The translations under genes were made by a program, and so were the position numbers. Shown piece by piece: positions 19,381 to 27,973 of a stretch of 64,000 bases of DNA. This DNA comes from DATBVX01 sp963705495 (lineage in GTDB: Bacteria > Pseudomonadota > Gammaproteobacteria > Steroidobacterales > Steroidobacteraceae). The stretch is from the NCBI GenBank assembly GCA_963705495.1, contig CAVPJQ010000003.1, positions 269,990 through 333,989 of the forward strand. Reading direction: 5' to 3'. Each line of letters starts with the position of its first letter. Position 1 is the first letter of the stretch. The notes under the pieces are model-generated. The model made no database searches, was not told the DNA's origin, and worked only from the letters and a program-made list of their open reading frames with translations.

Positions 19381-20510
19381 TGCGGCGAATTCTCTATGTC
19401 ACCGGCACTCGGGCAGACTTTGGACTGATGTTATCAACGCTGAAACGCATTGCCCGCTCCCCGAATCTGAGTTTGGGCGTACTAGTGACCGGAATGCACC
19501 TGTCGCCTGCCTATGGCAATACCTGGCGCGAGGTCGTCGATTCCGGGCTTTCTGTTGTCGCCCAGATTCGTGTACCGGTAGAAGAAGGTACTGGCCTGGG
19601 AATGGCGCGATGCATCGGCGAATCGATTAGCGGCTTCGCTGAAGCGATGGTTCGCGATCGGCCGGATATGATTTTGGTCTTGGGTGATCGCGGAGAAATG
19701 TTGGCAGGTGCTGTCGCTGCGATCCATCTCAACATTCCGGTGGCACACGTGCATGGAGGTGAACGGAGTGGGACGATCGACGAGCCGGTTCGGCACGCCA
19801 TTTCAAAACTTTCCACTTACCACTGCGTGGCTACGCAAGCATCGCGCGTGAGACTCGAGCGCATGGGTGAATCCAAAGATCGTATTTTCCTAGTCGGTGC
19901 TCCAGGTCTGGATGGTCTGGTGAAGGCAGCGAGCCTGGCGCGGTCTGAACTCTGTGTCGCCACTGGCATTTCTGAGTCCGGCAAGATTGCTTTGCTGGTG
20001 CTTCACCCCGATGTTCACACCGCGCATCGCGCCGCCGAGGAGGCAAGGGTATTGCTTGATGCTCTCGCAGACGTCGAAATGCACGTCGTATGCGCACTGC
20101 CGAACGCTGATGCCGGAAATCAGGCAATACGCAGAGAGTTGGAGGATCGGTGTCGGCCGGGTGAGTTTGCTGCGTTTCCGCACATGCCGCGCGAGACCTT
20201 CGTTTCCTGGATGGCCGCAAGCGACATCATGATTGGCAACTCCAGCGCAGGGATCATCGAGGCCGCTACATTTGGAACGCCGGTGATCAACGTAGGCAAT
20301 CGACAGAACATGCGCGAGCGAAACGCAAACATCATCGATGTGCCTTTTGAGCGCTCAGCGATACGATCGGCAATTGAACGCGGGCTCGGTGTTGGCCGCT
20401 ATCCACGGCAAAACATTTACGGCGATGGAAATGCAGGTGCGCGCATCTGCAAGCTGCTTGAAGAGATTCCTCTGGGTCGCGAAGTTGCCGTGAAGGGGAA
20501 CAGTTACTAA
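19380..20510 (+). CDS. neuC: Hydrolysing UDP-N-acetylglucosamine 2-epimerase (NeuC/LegG-type)
   Basis: An intact 376-residue protein from GTG 19380 (overlapping the neuB TAG) to the TAA at 20508-20510. It starts RRILYVTGTRADFGLM, the NeuC opening, and has MHLSPAYGNTW, DMILVLGDRGEML, PVAHVHGGERSGTIDEPVRH and, in the donor-binding half, MIGNSSAGIIEAATFGTPVINVGNRQ. NeuC-type enzymes epimerise C2 and release UDP, giving the free mannose-configured sugar for NeuB. With a 4-aminotransferase in the operon, a UDP-diacetamido-bacillosamine substrate (LegG role) is more likely than UDP-GlcNAc, but this is inference. Confidence 0.9.
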   Translation: MRRILYVTGTRADFGLMLSTLKRIARSPNLSLGVLVTGMHLSPAYGNTWREVVDSGLSVVAQIRVPVEEGTGLGMARCIGESISGFAEAMVRDRPDMILVLGDRGEMLAGAVAAIHLNIPVAHVHGGERSGTIDEPVRHAISKLSTYHCVATQASRVRLERMGESKDRIFLVGAPGLDGLVKAASLARSELCVATGISESGKIALLVLHPDVHTAHRAAEEARVLLDALADVEMHVVCALPNADAGNQAIRRELEDRCRPGEFAAFPHMPRETFVSWMAASDIMIGNSSAGIIEAATFGTPVINVGNRQNMRERNANIIDVPFERSAIRSAIERGLGVGRYPRQNIYGDGNAGARICKLLEEIPLGREVAVKGNSY

Positions 20511-21148
20511 TGAATTCGCAGCTGGATTCCCACGGGGTTGCTCGATTCATTCACGGCTGCGGCGGCCATGCGAAGGTTGTCATCGACGCTTGGCGATGTG
20601 CCGGTGGTGGTTGGCACGGTTGCCTTGATGATGACCGCGCGTGGTGGGGCCGCACGTTTGAGGGTGTGTCTGTACTTGAGCCCGATAGAATGCTTCCGTT
20701 GCCGGTTGGTGCAACGGTTCATGTGGCAATCGGCAGCAACGATGCTCGCGAGTTCGTCGCGGAACGTGCTATTGCAGCGGGTTTCAAGTTGATGAGCGTT
20801 GTGCATCCCGCGGCCGCCGTGTCGAAATCAGCGGAGCTTGGTGCCGGTATATTCGTCGCCGCAACCGGCATCATCGGCCCTTCGTCCAGTGTCGGTATGT
20901 GCTGTATCATCAATCATGGTGCGGTGGTGGATCACGATTGCATGGTCGGATCTTGGACACATGTTGCTCCTGGCGCGATCATCGGCGGCGCTGCACAGAT
21001 TGGCTCTAGAGTCTTGATCGGCGCTGGTGCAGTCATTCTTCCCGGGATCTCCGTAGCAGATGACGCGACAATAGGCGCCGGAGCAGTGGTCACTACGCAT
21101 GTCCCACGCGGTGCAACGATGATTGGCCTACCAGCGCGGATCAGGTGA
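20510..21148 (+). CDS. neuD: NeuD/PglD-family sugar N- or O-acetyltransferase
   Basis: A 212-residue protein starting at an ATG that overlaps the neuC stop (TAATG). The N-terminal domain has the NeuD Rossmann-like opening FIHGCGGHAKVVIDAWR; the C-terminal half is a left-handed beta-helix of hexapeptide repeats, with NHGAVVDHDCMVGSWTHVAPG carrying the catalytic His-Asp/Glu pair typical of PglD/NeuD. In legionaminate or bacillosamine pathways the enzyme acetylates the C4 amino group of UDP-4-amino-4,6-dideoxy-GlcNAc using acetyl-CoA. Its place between NeuC and the aminotransferase supports that. The frame is intact. Confidence 0.86.
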   Translation: MNSQLDSHGVARFIHGCGGHAKVVIDAWRCAGGGWHGCLDDDRAWWGRTFEGVSVLEPDRMLPLPVGATVHVAIGSNDAREFVAERAIAAGFKLMSVVHPAAAVSKSAELGAGIFVAATGIIGPSSSVGMCCIINHGAVVDHDCMVGSWTHVAPGAIIGGAAQIGSRVLIGAGAVILPGISVADDATIGAGAVVTTHVPRGATMIGLPARIR

Positions 21149-21160
21149 GGATATCTTCAC

Positions 21161-22660
21161 ATGGCTTCAATAGCTGATCTTATCGTTACCGCGCAATCTT
21201 CCGTGCGCGACGCGTTGGCAAGGCTCGACGACACGGGGCAGGGTGTATTGATGCTCGTTGACCCGTCGGGCCAGCTATTGCGTGTTGTAACGGACGGCGA
21301 TTTGCGTCGGTTGCTGCTCGAAGGCGTTCAACTGACCGATTCATTGCAGTGCTTGGAATCCCGACCCGCATTGACGCTGCCTGAAGGAAGCTCGATACGC
21401 GAAGCAATGGCGCTCATGACGGAACATTTGATTGACCACATTCCAGTGATCGACAAGGAAGGTCGTCCGTGTGATCTGTTCCATCGCAAGGAACTGGATG
21501 CCCGCATCTATCTATCAGCGCCACACCTCGGAGGGTACGAGCGGCAGTTTGTCGAGGAAGCATTTCGCAGCAACTGGATTGCACCACTGGGTCCAAATGT
21601 GGACGCTTTCGAACGCGAGCTTGCCGAGTACGTCGAAATTGGACACGCCGCTGCAGTCAGTTCCGGCACTGCGGCACTTCACTTGGCCATGCGTCTATTG
21701 GGCGTCGGGCGGGACGATCGGGTATTCGTCTCGACTTTGACGTTTGTCGCCTCCGCCAACCCCATTCTCTATGAGCAGGCCGAACCAGTTCTCATCGACT
21801 CCGAGGCAGAGAGCTGGAACATGTCCCCGGCAGCCTTAGAAGACGCACTGAATGTGGCAGCGCGACAAAATCGGTTGCCCAAGGCTGTGATCGTGGTCAG
21901 CCTATACGGTCAAAGCGCGGACCTTGACCCGATCTTGGAGCTCTGCTCCAAGTACGGAGTTCCCGTGATCGAGGATGCCGCTGAATCACTAGGTGCAAGC
22001 TACAAGGGCAGAGCAAGCGGCACGCATGGAGTCATGGGAGTCTATTCGTTCAACGGCAATAAGATCATTACGACGTCCGGCGGCGGGATGTTGGTTTCGA
22101 GCGATGCGTCGCTTATTGAACAGGCCAGGTTTCTCTCCACGCAGGCAAGAGATCCGGCTCCGCACTATCAGCACAGCGTTGTTGGCTACAACTATCGGAT
22201 GAGCAATGTTTTGGCCGGCATCGGTCGAGGTCAGCTAAGAGTGCTCGAAGAGCGGGTCGAACAGAGGCGTCGCGTATTTGACACGTACCGCCAACAACTC
22301 ATGTCTATTAGCGAGATCAAGTGGATGCCTGAGGCGCCCTATGGGCGTGCGACGCGCTGGCTGACAGCTTTCACTATTGATTCCGAATGCGATATCGGTC
22401 CCGCTGCGGTCATCGAAGCATTGGAAAGGCGGGGTATCGAGGCGCGACCGTTGTGGAAGCCCATGCACCTTCAACCGCTATTGGCGAATTGCGATTATTA
22501 CCCGCATGCGTCGGGAGAGTCTGTTAGCGACCGACTGTTTTCGCGCGGCGTGTGCCTTCCGTCAGGGTCAGATCTTACAGTGACTCAAATTCGCCACGTG
22601 AGTTCAATCGTCGAGGAGTGCTTTCGACGACCGGCGGGGATTGCCCGCGCGGTTGTCTGA
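21161..22660 (+). CDS. CBS-domain pair fused to a DegT/LegC-type sugar aminotransferase
   Basis: A 499-residue protein with two parts. Residues 1 to about 125 form two CBS repeats (SVRDALARLDDTGQGVLMLVD with VVTDGDLRR, then SSIREAMALMTEHLIDHIPVID), usually an adenylate-binding regulatory unit. From about 130 a PLP-dependent DegT/DnrJ/EryC1/StrS aminotransferase follows: GGYERQFVEEAFRSNWIAPLGP (LegC/PglE-like opening), VSSGTAALHLAMRLLGVG, VIEDAAESLGASYKG, and FNGNKIITTSGGGML with the PLP lysine. It would aminate C4 of UDP-4-keto-6-deoxy-GlcNAc with glutamate. The CBS pair is unusual: in Campylobacter legionaminate loci CBS repeats sit on the PtmE nucleotidyltransferase. The frame is intact; 12 bases follow neuD. 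Confidence 0.88.
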   Translation: MASIADLIVTAQSSVRDALARLDDTGQGVLMLVDPSGQLLRVVTDGDLRRLLLEGVQLTDSLQCLESRPALTLPEGSSIREAMALMTEHLIDHIPVIDKEGRPCDLFHRKELDARIYLSAPHLGGYERQFVEEAFRSNWIAPLGPNVDAFERELAEYVEIGHAAAVSSGTAALHLAMRLLGVGRDDRVFVSTLTFVASANPILYEQAEPVLIDSEAESWNMSPAALEDALNVAARQNRLPKAVIVVSLYGQSADLDPILELCSKYGVPVIEDAAESLGASYKGRASGTHGVMGVYSFNGNKIITTSGGGMLVSSDASLIEQARFLSTQARDPAPHYQHSVVGYNYRMSNVLAGIGRGQLRVLEERVEQRRRVFDTYRQQLMSISEIKWMPEAPYGRATRWLTAFTIDSECDIGPAAVIEALERRGIEARPLWKPMHLQPLLANCDYYPHASGESVSDRLFSRGVCLPSGSDLTVTQIRHVSSIVEECFRRPAGIARAVV

Positions 22661-22735
22661 ATCCGATGCCGAGCTAATCTCACTTGCCCCTCTGCGACGC
22701 ATCTACCTCCGACGTTCTTGACTGAGCGAGTCACG

Positions 22736-22762
22736 CAGCGATGAGGCGTACCAGCCTCGCTG
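22736..22762 (+). terminator. Bulged GC-rich stem-loop after the aminotransferase gene (weak terminator candidate)
   Basis: CAGC-GAT-GAGGC pairs with GCCTC-GCTG, leaving a three-base bulge and a six-base loop (gtacca). It lies 76 bases beyond the stop at 22660. There is no run of T residues after it, so it is at best a weak or Rho-assisted terminator, or an RNA-processing element. Confidence 0.3.
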
Positions 22763-22916
22763 GCTTGTCTCGCAGAGGCTCGAACGTCACCGAACTTTCA
22801 CAATCCCGATCCGATCGCTAACAATGAGTGTCACCTTTTAGCGACCCGCATCGGGCACAAGGCGTTGAGATGCGCCACACCCGCAGAATTGCGTGGTATT
22901 CTTCCACTTGGATGAA

Positions 22917-22930
22917 GGCAAGTACTTGCC
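22917..22930. promoter_or_regulatory. Perfect 14-bp palindrome upstream of the dehydratase gene
   Basis: GGCAAGTACTTGCC reads the same on both strands. It is centred about 112 bases before GTG 23036, in the gene-free region, where a dimeric regulator site or a short hairpin could lie. No second copy was noticed in the window. The binding factor is unknown. Confidence 0.4.
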
Positions 22931-23035
22931 CAGCGAACGTTAACAACAACGCGCTGGCGAGGTGAGACAAGGATCCAGAGAGCGGAATTCGCCGTGCGTT
23001 GCGGCTAATCGTCGGCCTAGCTAGGAAGGTGCAGG

Positions 23036-25070
23036 GTGCAAGAGTTTGATGGAATAGAGCTACGCTGGCTTCAGCGGATCTCCGAGCTTCCGCGCTCTGC
23101 GAAACGCGCCATCATGGTCGTGGGCGACGTGGCGATGATCCCGTTGGCTCTTTTCACGGCTATCACACTTAGACTCGGTTCAATCCGTCACCATGATCAG
23201 CGGTGCCGGCTGGCTGTACCTCGGGGTCTTAGCTGACGAGCCTTCCCGTCTTCGCTAGGTTCGGGCTTTATCGAGCGGTCATTCGGTACATCGGTGGAAG
23301 GGCGCTCCTCGCTGTAGTTGCTGGAGTGACGTCTCTCCGTCGCCCTGGTTTTGGTTCTAAACGTTACGGTTGCCGGTCGGGTCGTCCCAGTTTCGGCGCT
23401 TGATTATCTACTGGGCACTCGCCCTTCTATATGTTGGTGGCAGCCGATACCTCGTGCGACTCGCCTTCCAGTCTTCCAACGGCGCTGCCGAACGGGTCGC
23501 CATTTACGGTGCTGGTGAAGCAGGGGTTCGTCTATCATGGGGCTCAAGGGCGGGAAGGAATTCAAGCCCGTCGCTGTTCGTGGATGACCATCATGGCCTT
23601 CATGGCAGCGTCATCAACGGGATCGAGGTTTTTCGCCCGAGCGAGTTGCCGACGATTGTTCCGGAATTCAGCATCACACGGGTCCTTCTCGCGGTGCCGT
23701 CTGAATCGCGGCGTCGTCGGCGCGAGATTCTGACGCATCTCGAGTCGCTTGGCATTCACGTGCAGACGATCCCGGATCTGAGTGACATCGCCGCCGGCCG
23801 CGCGCGCGTCGATGAAATTCACGAGGTGGACGTGAGCGATCTGCTCGGACGAGACCCCGTTCCTCCGAATGCCGAGCTGTTCAGTGCATGCATTCAGGGG
23901 AAGGCCGTTCTTGTTACAGGTGCCGGAGGTTCGATCGGCTCAGAGCTGTGCCGCCAGATCGTGCAGCTCGCCCCGAAGCGCCTCCTGCTGCTCGAGATGT
24001 CAGAGATCGCGCTCTACAACATCGAGAAGGAACTTCGGCTCACGAGCGCCCGTGAGGGGCTGCGCGTCGAAATCATTGCGCTGCTTGGCAACGCGCATCA
24101 CAAGTATCGGGTACGCGAGATCATGCAGACGTATGGCGTGCAGACCGTGTATCACGCGGCCGCCTACAAGCACATGCCGATCGTCGAGCAGAACATGATC
24201 GAGGGCATTCACAACAACGTCTATGCGACGTGGCATGCAGCGGAGGCGGCCCTCGAGACTCACGTCGAGACGTTCGTGCTGGTTTCGACCGACAAGGCCG
24301 TCAATCCGACGAATGTCATGGGGGCGACCAAGCGCTTCGCCGAGCTTGTGCTGCAGGCGATGCAGGACCGGGGCTCGAAGACACGCTTCTGCATGGTTCG
24401 TTTCGGCAACGTTCTGGCCTCTTCGGGCTCGGTGGTGCCGCTGTTTCACGAGCAGATCCGCCGCGGTGGCCCGGTGACCGTCACGCATCCGGATGTGATC
24501 CGCTATTTCATGACGATTCCCGAAGCCGCGCAGCTGGTGATCCAGGCGGGTTCGATGGCCAAGGGCGGCGATGTGTTCGTGCTCGACATGGGCAAGCCCG
24601 TGCGCATCGACGACCTCGCGCGGCGTATGGTGAACCTGATGGGGCTCACGGTTCGCGATGAGGATCATCCGGACGGCGACATCGAGATTTCCTATACGGG
24701 GCTTCGCCCGGCGGAGAAACTCTTCGAGGAGCTCCTGATCGGCAAGGACGTCGCCGGTACGGACCACCCAATGATCATGCGCGCCATTGAGCATTCCCTA
24801 CCCTGGGAAAGGGTGCAGACACTTCTGGATGATCTGATTGTCGCCATGCGCAAGTTCGATTGCCGCAGGGCGCGCGAATTGCTCCTGCATTCGATCGCCG
24901 AGTATCAGCCGAGCGCGGGTATCGAAGATCTCGTCTGGCAGCAACACTCGGGCGTGAGCGTAACCCTTGCAGCAGTCGCGGACGATCACAAGGTGACTGA
25001 GCTGGCCGCGCGGCGCGCCGCCAAGAACCCTTCCAACCCGCCGTTATCGCCGCAGACGCCCGGGCACTGA
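23036..25070 (+). CDS. Membrane-anchored UDP-GlcNAc 4,6-dehydratase (PglF/WbpM/CapD family; N-terminus frameshifted)
   Basis: Joined, about 670 residues, the size of PglF/WbpM enzymes. GTG 23036 opens LPRSAKRAIMVVGDVAMIPLALFTAITLRLG, the start of the N-terminal membrane domain; frames change near 23195 and between 23235 and 23370. A CoA-binding-like domain follows (RVAIYGAGEAGVRL), then the SDR catalytic domain: VLVTGAGGSIGSELCRQI, YHAAAYKHMPIVE, LVSTDKAVNPTNVMGATKR, RFGNVLASSGSVVPLF and TGLRPAEKLFEELL. It makes UDP-4-keto-6-deoxy-GlcNAc, the expected first step (LegB/PglF) for the aminotransferase upstream. The extended C-terminus after about 24960 is poorly conserved and proline-rich. It ends one base from the convergent epimerase gene. 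Confidence 0.85.
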
Positions 25071-25071
25071 C

Positions 25072-26169
25072 TCAGATACCGGCTCTGCGCCGCAGACTCT
25101 GGACCGCGCGTCCAGCCGCCTTTCCGTCCCACTTCTCCGGCCTTCTGCCCGTATTCCACGAGCCGTTGAGGGCTTCGCGCACGTTCGCGAGCAGCGTGTC
25201 CGCACGCGCCAGCCGGTTCGTTCCTTCGCTCATCGTGACGGGCCGCTCGGTGTTCTCGCGCAAGGTGAGGCAAGGAATCCCGAGATACGTCGTCTCTTCC
25301 TGCACGCCGCCGGAATCGGTGATTGCCAGGCGTGAGCCGCTCACCAGATTCATGAATGGCACGTAGCCCAGCGGCTCGGTCAGCGTCAGGCCCGGGCTGG
25401 AGGCAGCAGCCAGCAACCCGAACTCCTCGAGCTTCTTGCGCGTGCGCGGATGAACGGCGAACAACAGCGGCAGTTCGCGTGCCGCAAGTTCGAGCTGTCG
25501 CATCAACGGCGCGAGACTCTCGCGCGTATCCACATTCGAAGGGCGATGCAACGTCACGACGCCGTATCCCTTCGCCTTCAGCCCCATCTTCTCTCTCGTG
25601 CCGTCTGCTTCGATCCGGGACCGTTGCAGTTCATACGAATCGATCATCATGTTGCCGATGAAATCGATCTTTTCCACCGGTACGCCTTCGCGCTTGAGGT
25701 TCTCGTCGGCATCCGCCGAGGGTGTCCACAGCACGTCGGCAATCGCATCGGTCACCAGTCGATTGATCTCTTCAGGCATGGTGCGATCGCGGCTGCGCAG
25801 GCCAGCCTCGAGGTGCACAACCGGGATGCACAGCTTGGCGCCGACCATCGCGCATGCCGCAGTCGAGTTCACATCCCCGACGACCACAATCCAGTCGGGT
25901 CGCGCGGCGATGCAGACTTTCTCGTACGCGATCATGACCCGCCCGGTCTGCTCGGCGTGGGTGCCGCTGCCGACTTCCAGGTGATGATCGGGCTCGGGCA
26001 GTCGGAGGTCCTCGAAAAACGCGTCCGACATGTTGGGGTCGTAGTGCTGTCCCGTGTGCACGATCAACGGGCGGCACCAGCCCTCGCGCTTGAGTGCATG
26101 ATAGAGAGGGGCGACCTTCATGAAGTTGGGCCGCGCCGCCGCCACCAGATGGACGATCAACGATTGCAT
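25072..26169 (-). CDS. wecB: Non-hydrolysing UDP-N-acetylglucosamine 2-epimerase
   Basis: On the minus strand, 365 residues from ATG 26169; the longer frame to 26220 adds 17 residues ahead of the family start MQSLIVHLVAAARPNFMKV and is less likely. Conserved WecB features: HTGQHYDPNMSDAFFEDLRLP, WIVVVGDVNSTAACAMVGAK, VVHLEAGLRSRDRTMPEEINR, GYGVVTLHRPSNVD, and ITDSGGVQEETTYLGIPCLTLRENTERP. It interconverts UDP-GlcNAc and UDP-ManNAc, a precursor for N-acetylmannosaminuronate or similar units. It is the only biosynthetic gene of the region on this strand and is divergent from ugd, sharing a 168-base upstream region. Confidence 0.92.
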   Translation of the reverse strand: MQSLIVHLVAAARPNFMKVAPLYHALKREGWCRPLIVHTGQHYDPNMSDAFFEDLRLPEPDHHLEVGSGTHAEQTGRVMIAYEKVCIAARPDWIVVVGDVNSTAACAMVGAKLCIPVVHLEAGLRSRDRTMPEEINRLVTDAIADVLWTPSADADENLKREGVPVEKIDFIGNMMIDSYELQRSRIEADGTREKMGLKAKGYGVVTLHRPSNVDTRESLAPLMRQLELAARELPLLFAVHPRTRKKLEEFGLLAAASSPGLTLTEPLGYVPFMNLVSGSRLAITDSGGVQEETTYLGIPCLTLRENTERPVTMSEGTNRLARADTLLANVREALNGSWNTGRRPEKWDGKAAGRAVQSLRRRAGI

Positions 26170-26337
26170 GGTTGCAAAGCTTACAGGCTCCGGCAGTGGC
26201 TCCGGGTTGAGCGAGCGCACGAGCCAAGCGTTTGAATTGCCGCTCTCGGCGCCTTGCCAGCTTTACTTGGGGGCATCGGTCCGCTACATTCCGCGCCTCT
26301 TTTTCTTGTTCAATCAGCGTATTAGAAGGCACCAGCC

Positions 26338-27678
26338 ATGCGCGTGACGATCTTTGGCTCAGGTTACGTCGGTCTGGTCACGGGCGCCTGTCTGGCGGAT
26401 GCCGGCAACCACATCGTCTGTGTGGACGTCGATGCGAAAAAGATCGAGCGGCTCAAGCGCGGCGAAGTGCCAATCCATGAACCGGGGCTGGATGGCCTGA
26501 TCAAGCGCAACTCCGAAGCCGGTCGCATGGAGTTCACCACCGATGCCGAGAAGGGCGTGGCACACGGGCTGTTTCAGCTCATCGCGGTGGGCACACCTCC
26601 CGGCGAGGACGGTTCGGCTGACCTGAGTCACGTGCTCGCGGTCGCCAACACGATCGGTCAGCACATCAATGATTACCGGATCGTGGTTACCAAGTCGACG
26701 GTACCTGTGGGGACGGCGGACAAGGTTCGCGCGAGCCTCACCGCTGCCCTCGCCAGGCGCAACCTGGCAGTCGAATACGACGTGGTCTCAAACCCGGAAT
26801 TCTTGAAAGAGGGCGCGGCGATCGCCGATTTCATGAAACCGGATCGGGTGATCATTGGTACGGATAACCCACGAACTACCGAGCTCCTGCGTCTGCTCTA
26901 TGAACCTTTTACACGCAACCACGACCGGCTCCTGGTGATGGACATCCGTTCCGCGGAACTCACCAAGTACGCGGCCAACGCGATGCTCGCCACCAAGATC
27001 AGCTTCATGAACGAGCTGGCGAATCTCGCTGAGCGCTTTGGCGCGGATATAGAGAAGGTGCGTGTCGGTATCGGCTCTGATCCGCGCATCGGTTACAGCT
27101 TCATCTATCCGGGCTGCGGCTACGGCGGCTCGTGCTTCCCCAAGGACGTGAAGGCCCTGTCGCGCTCCGCGCGGGATCTCAACTACGACGCCGAGATTCT
27201 GAAGGCGGTCGAGAACGTGAACACTCGCCAGAAGGAGCTGCTCTTCAGGAAGATCTACCGTCACTTCGATGGCAAGCTCAGCGGTCGCACGCTGGCGCTC
27301 TGGGGTCTGGCATTCAAACCCAACACCGACGACATGCGGGAAGCGCCGAGTCGTGCGCTCATGGAGGAACTCTGGGAGCATGGCGCTACAGTGCAGGCCT
27401 ACGATCCTGTGGCGATGGACGAGGCGCGGCGTACGTATGGCGATCGCAAGGATCTCGAGCTGGTCAAGAATGCCAATGCGGCGCTCGCAGGTGCTGATGC
27501 ACTCGCTATCGTCACCGAGTGGCAGGAGTTTCGCAGTCCCGACTTCGACCACATCAAGTCGCAGCTCAAAGCCCCCGTGATCTTCGACGGCCGCAACCTC
27601 TACGACCCCTCGTATCTCGCGCGGCTCGGCATCACGTACTACGGGGTGGGTCGCGGCCAGAGGCTGGAACTCAGTTGA
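26338..27678 (+). CDS. ugd: UDP-glucose 6-dehydrogenase
   Basis: An intact 446-residue nucleotide-sugar dehydrogenase. It has the N-terminal Rossmann motif FGSGYVGLVTGACLADAGN, TKSTVPVGTADKV, SNPEFLKEGAAIADFMKPDR with the catalytic Glu, KYAANAMLATKISFMNELA with the catalytic Lys, and GYGGSCFPKDVKAL with the catalytic Cys. The C-terminal domain has LWGLAFKPNTDDMREAPS. These match the UDP-glucose rather than GDP-mannose or UDP-ManNAc branch. The product UDP-glucuronate is a building block for acidic capsules. It is transcribed away from wecB. Confidence 0.9.
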   Translation: MRVTIFGSGYVGLVTGACLADAGNHIVCVDVDAKKIERLKRGEVPIHEPGLDGLIKRNSEAGRMEFTTDAEKGVAHGLFQLIAVGTPPGEDGSADLSHVLAVANTIGQHINDYRIVVTKSTVPVGTADKVRASLTAALARRNLAVEYDVVSNPEFLKEGAAIADFMKPDRVIIGTDNPRTTELLRLLYEPFTRNHDRLLVMDIRSAELTKYAANAMLATKISFMNELANLAERFGADIEKVRVGIGSDPRIGYSFIYPGCGYGGSCFPKDVKALSRSARDLNYDAEILKAVENVNTRQKELLFRKIYRHFDGKLSGRTLALWGLAFKPNTDDMREAPSRALMEELWEHGATVQAYDPVAMDEARRTYGDRKDLELVKNANAALAGADALAIVTEWQEFRSPDFDHIKSQLKAPVIFDGRNLYDPSYLARLGITYYGVGRGQRLELS

Positions 27679-27745
27679 AATTGCGGCTCCACCAGCTGGC
27701 GTACAATTGGCGCGGCATCTTCCGGATGATCGTTCCTAATCAATC

Positions 27746-27973
27746 ATGAGCTCCGTGCACAACCAGCAACCAATCCACCTGACGGTGGGCCGGCGACGAG
27801 CCCGGGACGCCGTCATGCCTGATGCTCGCGTCCGCGCGCTGATGGCACAAATGGCGCGATATCGGACGCGAGCGCCGAAGGGCGTATTCGTATACCGGTC
27901 GCACGAAGAGATGGAAGCCGATCGCGTGCGCTGGCTGGTCCAGGCGATGATCGAAAAGGCCACAAGACGCTGA
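27746..27973 (+). CDS. Small basic protein, putative antitoxin-like partner of the nucleotidyltransferase
   Basis: A 75-residue protein, unrecognised by family name. It is Arg-rich, with the segment RTRAPKGVFVYRSHEEMEADR near the C-terminus. Small proteins with a similar PKGV-x-x-x-SHEEA pattern commonly precede nucleotidyltransferase toxin-like genes, as I recall. Its stop overlaps the ATG of the downstream nucleotidyltransferase (TGATG), so the pair is coupled. ATG 27746 lies 67 bases after ugd. The antitoxin role is inferred only from size, coupling and partner. Confidence 0.55.
   Translation: MSSVHNQQPIHLTVGRRRARDAVMPDARVRALMAQMARYRTRAPKGVFVYRSHEEMEADRVRWLVQAMIEKATRR

Larger units (their letters stand above)
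22661..23035 (+). other. 375-base intergenic region between the nonulosonate operon and the dehydratase gene
   Basis: No gene is supported here. It contains a bulged stem-loop just after the aminotransferase gene, a perfect 14-bp palindrome about 106 bases before the dehydratase start, and a purine-rich stretch (TAGGAAGGTGCAGG) that may be the ribosome binding site for GTG 23036. No clear -35/-10 pair with good spacing was found. It is the longest gene-free stretch in the window and the first break in a run of overlapping genes, so a separate promoter for the downstream genes is likely. Confidence 0.6.

Noticed and set aside
25450..26235. A 261-codon plus-strand frame across wecB
   Set aside because: Antisense of a clear WecB; no domain features.
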